Assembly (NCBI GenBank): GCA_902792295.1
Contig: CADAZC010000039.1
Span: 1-45,600 of the forward strand
Length of the DNA: 45,600 nucleotides
Origin: an uncultured Eubacteriales bacterium
GTDB taxonomy: Bacteria; Bacillota; Clostridia; Christensenellales; CAG-138
Direction: 5' to 3'
Part shown: positions 40,599-45,600 of the stretch, in pieces
Position numbering within the stretch: the stretch's first letter is position 1
Layout: each line of letters begins with the position of its first letter
Program-made: the position numbers and the translations under genes
Notes under the pieces: generated by a model
Told to the model about the DNA's origin: nothing
Seen by the model: the letters and a program-made list of their open reading frames with translations, nothing else
Database searches by the model: none

Positions 40599-41534
40599 TC
40601 AGTCGAGATTGAAGTCGTTGACGTCGTCGATGCTTTCGCCGCCGATGCCCGGACCGACGCGGCCGGCGATCAGGTAGCAGCGCTCGATCGGATCGTACAC
40701 GATGCGGTGCAGCAGGCGGAACTCCTCCACCTTGCCCGTGCTCGAAACGTGTGTGCGCGGACCGGTGCAGGGGTGAACGATGTCGCCGATGCGCACGTGG
40801 CTTTCGTCGACGTACGAGATCGGCAGGTCGGACGCGATCGCTGTGCTGACCTTCAGCTCAAGCTCGTCGAGGTCCACGTCCGGCTCCTTCCCGTCAAACG
40901 CAAGCAGGAAGCCGTGCTTGATGTCGCGATGGCGCGCGCGCTTATATTCCTCTTCCGGCAGGAAGATCTCGCAGAGGTCCTCCGCGGTGTGCGCCATGCG
41001 GCGGTAGACGATCGACTTTGCAACCTTGTCGTGCAGCTCGCTCGGAAGCGGTCCGAAGAGCGTGGGACGGGATACGATGATCTCGTCGCCGACGCCGATC
41101 ATCAGATCCGCGTTGCGCTCGTTCATGAACGGATAGATCATGTCGAAATGCTCGACGACCACGCGTTTGCCGTTGTCGATCGCCTCAAGGATCGCCTTTG
41201 CAAGCACGCCCATCTGCGTGAACGCCGCTTCGAACCGGATATCGACGTGATAGGTATGCGCGGTGAAGAACCCACCGCTGCATTGGTCGAGCAGCGGAAG
41301 CGGACGCATGTTTACGCCGTTGTCGTCGTTGGTCAGTTCCAGTCCCGGGAACATGCCCTTGATCAGCATGCTCTTGCCGGAACCGGCTTCGCCGATGATG
41401 CCGATCAGCTTATCGAACGGAGACAGATAAAGCTGCGCGATCTGCATGCCGAGATCGTAAATGCGATCACGTCCTCTCGGTGCGAAAAAGACACTGTATG
41501 AATGGTTTTGCTGCATTCTTCCGGAATACGACAT
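40599..41534 (-). CDS. P-loop protein with C-terminal region resembling the alanyl-tRNA synthetase SAD
   Basis: This 311-aa soluble protein has a Walker A motif GEAGSGKS (residues 48-55) after a beta strand (DKLIGIIG), then a middle region with RVVVEHFDMIYPFMNERNADLMIGVGDEIIVSR. The C-terminal part (about 240-295) has HVRIGDIVHPCTGPRTHVSSTGKVEEFRLL, which resembles the second additional domain of alanyl/threonyl-tRNA synthetases. I know this type only as an uncharacterised family. It could be a metabolite- or nucleotide-binding ATPase. It starts after GGAGGAACG and is divergent to the citE-citF-fumarase operon, and co-transcribed with the aldo-keto reductase. No function is claimed. Confidence 0.75.
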   Translation of the reverse strand: MSYSGRMQQNHSYSVFFAPRGRDRIYDLGMQIAQLYLSPFDKLIGIIGEAGSGKSMLIKGMFPGLELTNDDNGVNMRPLPLLDQCSGGFFTAHTYHVDIRFEAAFTQMGVLAKAILEAIDNGKRVVVEHFDMIYPFMNERNADLMIGVGDEIIVSRPTLFGPLPSELHDKVAKSIVYRRMAHTAEDLCEIFLPEEEYKRARHRDIKHGFLLAFDGKEPDVDLDELELKVSTAIASDLPISYVDESHVRIGDIVHPCTGPRTHVSSTGKVEEFRLLHRIVYDPIERCYLIAGRVGPGIGGESIDDVNDFNLD

Positions 41535-41565
41535 AAACGTTCCTCCTGCTCATGATTGCGCACTT

Positions 41566-41594
41566 ATTATAATACACCTTTTCGGTTTTCTCAA
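41566..41594 (-). promoter_or_regulatory. Promoter of the P-loop / aldo-keto reductase genes
   Basis: On the minus strand, TTGAGA (41594-41589), 17 bases and TATAAT (41571-41566) lie about 32 bases before the ATG at 41534. Confidence 0.8.
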
Positions 41595-41659
41595 CGGGAA
41601 AGAACATTATATTATTCGAAACCGCCCGGTTTTGCTTGCTTTTTCACTGCAAAACGCTA

Positions 41660-41688
41660 TTGAATGTTCGTCCGTTCGGCGTTATAAT
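41660..41688 (+). promoter_or_regulatory. Promoter of the citE-citF-fumarase operon
   Basis: TTGAAT (41660-41665), 17 bases and TATAAT (41683-41688) lie about 50 bases before the citE-like ATG at 41738. It is divergent from the promoter at 41566-41594. Confidence 0.8.
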
Positions 41689-41737
41689 AACATTATCTGC
41701 GGGAGTTTTTCCGAAAGATCAATCACGGAGGGGAATT

Positions 41738-42619
41738 ATGCGAAGAAGCATGCTCTTTTTGCCGGGCAACACGCCGAACATGATCATCAACGGCGACGCG
41801 CTCGGCGCGGACAGCATCATACTTGACCTCGAGGACGCCGTTTCGCCGGACGAAAAGGACGCGGCGCGGCTTCTCGTTCGCAGCGCGATCGAGGAAATGG
41901 GGTTTGCGGGCGTGGAGATCACCGTGCGCATCAACGCGATCGACACCGCCTACTGGAAGGACGATCTCGAGGCGATCGTGCCCTTGAAGCCCGATCTCAT
42001 CATGCCGCCGAAGGCGTCGAGCGCCGAGGACATGCGAACGCTGGATGCGTACATCGCTGCCGTCGAAGAAAAATCGGGCATTCCGGTCGGCACGGTCAAG
42101 CTGATTCCGCTGATCGAAACGGCTTTGGGCGTGGAGCGCGCGTTTGAGATCGCCTCCGCCTGTCCGCGGGTCACCGCGCTCTTTTTAGGCGGCGAGGACC
42201 TCACGGCGGACCTTCGCTGCAAACGCACGAAGGCAGGCAACGAGATCGACTACGCCAGAAAACGCCTCGTCTGCGCGGCGCGCGCGGCGGGCGTCGACGT
42301 ATACGACACGCCGTTTACCGATGTGAACGACGACGAAGGCATCGTCATCGACGCGGAATACGCAAAGTCCCTCGGCTTCACCGGAAAATCCGCGATCGCG
42401 CCGCGGCACGTGCGCGTGATCAACGAGGTGTTCAGTCCCTCGCTTGCGGACATTGAGTATGCAAAACTCGTATTTGAGGCGATCCGCATCGGAAAGCTGC
42501 AGGGCAAGGGCGCGGTATCTCTGCGCGGGAAGATGATCGACAAACCGATCGTCGAACGTGCGCGGCAGACGCTGGAAGCCGCAAAACAGCTCGGGATCGG
42601 AGGACTTACCGATGAATAA
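41738..42619 (+). CDS. citE: Citrate lyase beta subunit-like (CitE/HpcH family) lyase
   Basis: This 293-aa TIM-barrel lyase of the CitE family begins MRRSMLFLPGNTPNMI, then has DSIILDLEDAVSPDEKD (metal ligand), VRINAIDT, LIPLIETALGVERAFEIA (metal Glu) and FLGGEDLTADL. Members split citryl-, citramalyl- or malyl-thioesters. In citrate and citramalate lyase it acts on an acyl-carrier-bound substrate supplied by CitF. No carrier subunit gene is visible nearby. ACGGAGGGG precedes the ATG and the end overlaps citF by 8 bases. Substrate could be citrate or citramalate. Confidence 0.9.
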   Translation: MRRSMLFLPGNTPNMIINGDALGADSIILDLEDAVSPDEKDAARLLVRSAIEEMGFAGVEITVRINAIDTAYWKDDLEAIVPLKPDLIMPPKASSAEDMRTLDAYIAAVEEKSGIPVGTVKLIPLIETALGVERAFEIASACPRVTALFLGGEDLTADLRCKRTKAGNEIDYARKRLVCAARAAGVDVYDTPFTDVNDDEGIVIDAEYAKSLGFTGKSAIAPRHVRVINEVFSPSLADIEYAKLVFEAIRIGKLQGKGAVSLRGKMIDKPIVERARQTLEAAKQLGIGGLTDE

Positions 42620-44018
42620 GATCAGAAAAACCATTCGCGAAGCGATCGTCGACAGCGGTCTGAAAAGCGGCATGACCGTTTCGTTCCACCACCACCTCAG
42701 AAACGGCGACTACGTTCTGAACATGGTGATGGACGAGATCGCGCGCTTAGGCATCCGCGATCTTACCGTCAACGCAAGCTCGCTGTTCGACGCGCATGCG
42801 CCTTTGAAAGAACATATCCAAAACGGCGTTGTCACGAAACTCCTGACGGACTATATGTCCGCGGGGCTCGGCAGCTTTATCTCCGCGGGCGGCATGGAAA
42901 CGCCCGTGCAGTTCCGCACGCACGGCGGTCGTCCCGCCGCCATTGAAAACGGCACGACGCCGATCGACGTGGCATTCATCGCCGCGCCCGCCTGCGATCC
43001 GATGGGCAACTGCACCGGAAAGATCGGAAAATCCGCCTGCGGTTCTCTCGGCTATGCGATCCCCGACGCAAAGAACGCGAAGTTCGTCGTGGCGATCACC
43101 GACGAGCTGCACCCCTATCCGCTGACCGAGCGGTCGATCCCCGAAACCGATGTGGACGCCGTGGTCGTCGTCGATTCGATCGGCGATCCGAAGGGCATCG
43201 TGTCCGGCACGACGAAGATCACCCGCGATCCCGTGGGACTTCTGATGGCGCAGACAGCCGTCGACGTCATCAAAGCGTCCGGACTTTTGAAAGAGGGCTT
43301 CAGCTTCCAGACCGGTGCGGGCGGCGCGTCGCTCGCCGCGGCGAAATATCTGAAGGACGTCATGCTGAAAGAAAAGATCCGCGGCAGCTTCGGTCTCGGC
43401 GGCATCACGGGATACCTCGTCGATATGCTGAACGAGGGCTGTTTCGACGCGCTGATGGACGTGCAGTGCTTTGATCTCAAAGCAGTCGAGTCCATCCGCA
43501 GCAACCCGAAGCATTGCGAGATCTCGGCAACGCAGTACGCCTCGCCGTTTGCGAAGAGCGCCGTCGTCGATTCGCTCGACGTCGTCATCTTAGGCGCAAC
43601 GCAGATCGATACCGATTTCAACATCAACGTGCATACCGACTCGAACGGCAGCATCATGGGCGGTTCCGGCGGACACAGCGACACCGCGGCGGGCGCAAAG
43701 CTCTCCATGATCATTGCGCCGCTGTCGCGCGCGCGGCTGCCGATCGTCACCGACCGCGTGACCTGCATCTCTACCCCGGGAAGCACGATCGACGTGCTGG
43801 TGACGCAGAAGGGCGTCGCGGTCAATCCGAAGGACCGGGAGCTGGCGCAGCGGCTGAAGGACGCGGGGATCCGCGTGGTCGATATTCACGCGCTCAAAGA
43901 GATCGCGGAGCGTACGAGCGGCGTGCCCGAAAAGCCGCGGCTCGGTGAAAAGATCGTCGCCGACGTCATCTATCGCGACGGCACGGTGATCGACCGCATC
44001 CGTGCGGTTCGGAAGTGA
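42612..44018 (+). CDS. citF: Citrate/citramalate lyase alpha subunit (CitF) CoA/acyl-carrier transferase
   Basis: This 468-aa CitF protein transfers the thioester from the acetyl carrier (or CoA) to the hydroxy acid. Family blocks include SGMTVSFHHHLRNGDYVLN, HGGRPAAIENG, FIAAPACDPMGNCTGK, FQTGAGGASLAAAKYL and TDSNGSIMGGSGGHSDTAAGAKL. It is about 40 residues shorter than E. coli CitF, mostly at the N-terminus. The ATG overlaps the citE stop by 8 bases. Without CitD, CitC, CitG or CitX in view, either those genes are elsewhere or this pair works with free CoA. The fumarase subunits downstream favour a mesaconate-citramalate or C4/C6-acid role. Confidence 0.92.
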   Translation: MNKIRKTIREAIVDSGLKSGMTVSFHHHLRNGDYVLNMVMDEIARLGIRDLTVNASSLFDAHAPLKEHIQNGVVTKLLTDYMSAGLGSFISAGGMETPVQFRTHGGRPAAIENGTTPIDVAFIAAPACDPMGNCTGKIGKSACGSLGYAIPDAKNAKFVVAITDELHPYPLTERSIPETDVDAVVVVDSIGDPKGIVSGTTKITRDPVGLLMAQTAVDVIKASGLLKEGFSFQTGAGGASLAAAKYLKDVMLKEKIRGSFGLGGITGYLVDMLNEGCFDALMDVQCFDLKAVESIRSNPKHCEISATQYASPFAKSAVVDSLDVVILGATQIDTDFNINVHTDSNGSIMGGSGGHSDTAAGAKLSMIIAPLSRARLPIVTDRVTCISTPGSTIDVLVTQKGVAVNPKDRELAQRLKDAGIRVVDIHALKEIAERTSGVPEKPRLGEKIVADVIYRDGTVIDRIRAVRK

Positions 44019-44028
44019 GGAACAATCC

Positions 44029-44868
44029 ATGAGAGAGATTCAGGCAAGCGTTTTGACCGACGCCGTTGCAAAGCTCTGCATCGAAGCGAACTGCGTCCTT
44101 CCCTGCGACGTGAAGCGACGCATCGAGGATGCGCGCAAAAACGAGCCGTGGGAGACCGCGCAGGGCATCTTGGACAAAATCATCGAGAACTACGGCATTG
44201 CGGAAGCGAACACCGTTCCGATCTGCCAGGACACCGGCGTGTGCTGCGTGTTCCTGAAGATCGGGCAGGACGTGCATATCTGCGGCGATCTGCGTTCCGC
44301 GGTCGACGAGGGCGTGCGCAGGGGCTATGCCGAAGGGTATCTGCGCAAGTCCGTGGTAAAGGATCCGCTGCGCCGGCAAAACACCGGCGACAACACGCCC
44401 GCCATGCTCTACACCGAGATCGTGCCGGGCGACGCGCTGACCGTGACCGTCGCGCCCAAGGGCTTCGGCAGCGAGAACATGAGCCGCCTCGCGATGCTGA
44501 AACCGTCCGACGGCGTGGAAGGCGTGAAGGCGTTTATCCTGAAAACCGTTGAGGAAGCGGGTCCGAACCCCTGCCCGCCGGTTATCGTCGGCGTCGGCAT
44601 CGGCGGCACGTTCGACAAGGCGGCGTATCTTGCGAAGAAAGCGCTGATGCGCAGCACGGACGAGCGCAATGCCGATCCGTACTATGCCGGGCTCGAAGCG
44701 GAACTGCTCGAAAAAATCAACGCGCTCGGCGTCGGACCGCAGGGATTCGGCGGACGCACCACCGCGCTTGCAGTCAATATCGAATGGATGCCCACGCATA
44801 TCGCGGGGCTGCCGGTGGCGGTCAATATCAACTGCCACGTGACGCGTCACAAGACGGTCGAGCTGTGA
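44029..44868 (+). CDS. Class I fumarase-type hydratase, alpha subunit
   Basis: This 279-aa iron-sulfur hydro-lyase alpha subunit (fumarase/tartrate dehydratase family) has a Cys motif in PICQDTGVCCVF and a second in NINCHV near the C-terminus, with the family block KGFGSENMSRLAMLKPSDG and a conserved PPVIVGVGIGG. With the beta subunit it hydrates fumarate to malate, or related substrates such as mesaconate to citramalate. GAGGAAC precedes the ATG. It is co-transcribed with citE-citF, which makes mesaconase a real alternative to fumarase. Confidence 0.93.
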   Translation: MREIQASVLTDAVAKLCIEANCVLPCDVKRRIEDARKNEPWETAQGILDKIIENYGIAEANTVPICQDTGVCCVFLKIGQDVHICGDLRSAVDEGVRRGYAEGYLRKSVVKDPLRRQNTGDNTPAMLYTEIVPGDALTVTVAPKGFGSENMSRLAMLKPSDGVEGVKAFILKTVEEAGPNPCPPVIVGVGIGGTFDKAAYLAKKALMRSTDERNADPYYAGLEAELLEKINALGVGPQGFGGRTTALAVNIEWMPTHIAGLPVAVNINCHVTRHKTVEL

Positions 44869-44878
44869 GGTGAACGGT

Positions 44879-45433
44879 ATGGAAAGACACATTCAACTGC
44901 CTATCACGCGGGAAACGGCAAGAACGATCAAAAGCGGCGAAAGCTGTCTTTTGTCCGGCGTGATCTACACCGCGCGCGACGCGGCGCACAAGCGGCTCTG
45001 CGAGCTTCTGGAAGCGGGCAGGCCCTTGCCCTTTGATGTGAAGGACGCAACGATCTATTATGTGGGACCGACGCCAGCAAAGCCCGGTCAGGTGATCGGC
45101 TCGGCAGGTCCGACGACCAGCTACCGCATGGACGCGTACTCGCCTATGATGATCGCCGCCGGCGAAACCGGCATGATCGGCAAGGGCAAGCGCAGCGCGG
45201 AGGTCGTTGCCGCAATGAAGGAGCACGGCGCGGTGTATTTCGCCGCGATCGGCGGCGCGGGGGCGCTTCTTTCCAGCTGCATCAAAAAAGCCGAGATCGT
45301 CTGCTACGAAGATCTCGGCGCGGAAGCGGTGCGGCGTCTTACGGTTGAAAACCTTCCCGTCGTCTGCGTCATCGACAGCGAAGGCAACAACCTCTACGAA
45401 ACGGGACGAAGCGCGTACCTTGCAACCCTGTAA
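44879..45433 (+). CDS. Class I fumarase-type hydratase, beta subunit
   Basis: This 184-aa beta subunit has the fumarase C-terminal-domain pattern: LLSGVIYTARDAAHKRLCE, ATIYYVGPTPAKPGQVIGSAGPTTS, GMIGKG and YFAAIGGAGALLS. It carries substrate contacts for the heteromeric hydratase and starts 10 bases after the alpha stop with GAGGTG upstream. It is the last gene of the operon, before a strong terminator. Fumarate, tartrate and mesaconate hydration cannot be told apart by eye. Confidence 0.93.
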   Translation: MERHIQLPITRETARTIKSGESCLLSGVIYTARDAAHKRLCELLEAGRPLPFDVKDATIYYVGPTPAKPGQVIGSAGPTTSYRMDAYSPMMIAAGETGMIGKGKRSAEVVAAMKEHGAVYFAAIGGAGALLSSCIKKAEIVCYEDLGAEAVRRLTVENLPVVCVIDSEGNNLYETGRSAYLATL

Positions 45434-45445
45434 ACGGTATTTGCT

Positions 45446-45473
45446 GCGCCGGCGGATCTGCCGGCGCTTTTTT
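45446..45473 (+). terminator. Terminator of the citE-citF-fumarase operon
   Basis: A perfect 8-bp GCGCCGGC/GCCGGCGC stem with a 6-base loop is followed by six T residues. The T run overlaps the stop codon of the converging gene at the window's end. Confidence 0.93.
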
Positions 45474-45600
45474 ATTCTCCGATCGAATGCATCGTGAGCT
45501 CGTGATAGTCCGATTCGGAAAGATCGCAGTGATAAAACAGTTTGAAGTATTCCGCGACCTCGGTATAGAGATCATAATCCGCGGCTTCGGGATACAGCAG
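45472..45600 (-). CDS. C-terminus of a probable ABC transporter substrate-binding protein (partial)
   Basis: Only the last 42 residues are present. The segment YPEAADYDLYTEVAEYFKLF and then YHCDLSESDYHEL resembles the C-terminal end of iron- or cobalamin-type periplasmic binding proteins, whose last helix has a similar LYPE...FYK-FY-YDLT pattern. The gene runs out of the window. It overlaps the terminator of the fumarase operon by two bases. The ligand is unknown; a corrinoid or iron complex is possible. Family assignment is tentative. Confidence 0.5.
   Translation of the reverse strand: MLYPEAADYDLYTEVAEYFKLFYHCDLSESDYHELTMHSIGE

Overview
The window is a gene-dense, high-GC bacterial chromosome segment. 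It most resembles an anaerobic, amino-acid- and sugar-fermenting Clostridia-type Firmicute, probably from the gut. The grounds are consensus sigma-A type promoters with strong purine-rich ribosome binding sites, TTG/GTG starts, rho-independent terminators, a lysine riboswitch, two-subunit transketolases, and a complete lysine-to-butyrate fermentation set. I saw no tRNA, rRNA, CRISPR array, insertion sequence or phage gene.

Layout. (1) 1-1710, minus: edge of an exopolysaccharide locus, with the start of an unidentified gene (possibly a tyrosine kinase), a Wzz/YveK-type chain-length protein and a NusG paralogue of LoaP type. (2) 1726-7680, plus: esterase, acyl-ACP thioesterase and GH13 glycosidase, then a split transketolase pair and a malic enzyme broken by a frameshift. 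(3) 7688-19655: a sugar locus organised around divergent promoters near 13,900. The minus operon holds a second split transketolase, an RpiB-like isomerase, an iron-type alcohol dehydrogenase, an EamA transporter, a ROK regulator and a DUF4867 protein. The plus operon holds a FucI/AraA-like isomerase and a nucleoside-phosphorylase-like protein. A GPH symporter and a GH31 glycosidase of the sulfoquinovosidase type complete it. There is no sugar kinase. The set looks like the transketolase route of sulfoquinovose breakdown, but two of the three sulfonate-contacting residues of the GH31 enzyme are changed, so the true sugar may be different. (4) 19662-22970, minus: a YfcC-type carrier with a frameshift and a three-part membrane acyltransferase.

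(5) 23066-33680, plus: lysine fermentation. kamB-kamC (aminomutase reactivation) and a small membrane protein come first. A consensus promoter and a lysine riboswitch follow, and the riboswitch geometry predicts that lysine switches the operon ON. Then come kal, kce, kdd, kamA, kamD, kamE and a two-subunit CoA-transferase. Lysine becomes beta-lysine (KamA), 3,5-diaminohexanoate (KamDE), 3-keto-5-aminohexanoate (Kdd), 3-aminobutyryl-CoA plus acetoacetate (Kce) and crotonyl-CoA plus ammonia (Kal). (6) 33741-38479, minus: crt-hbd-bcd-etfB-etfA reduces crotonyl-CoA to butyryl-CoA. The CoA-transferase then releases butyrate. Thiolase and a recognisable lysine permease are not in the window.

(7) 38598-45600: an EamA transporter, an aldo-keto reductase, a P-loop protein with a tRNA-synthetase-SAD-like tail, and a divergent citE-citF-fumarase alpha-fumarase beta operon with no acyl-carrier subunit, which could serve citrate or citramalate/mesaconate. 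The window ends inside the C-terminus of a probable ABC substrate-binding protein.

Three genes (malic enzyme, yfcC, bcd) carry frame-breaking indels, and etfA looks internally shortened. The bcd lesion is an exact 31-bp tandem duplication. All four should be checked against reads before being called real mutations.
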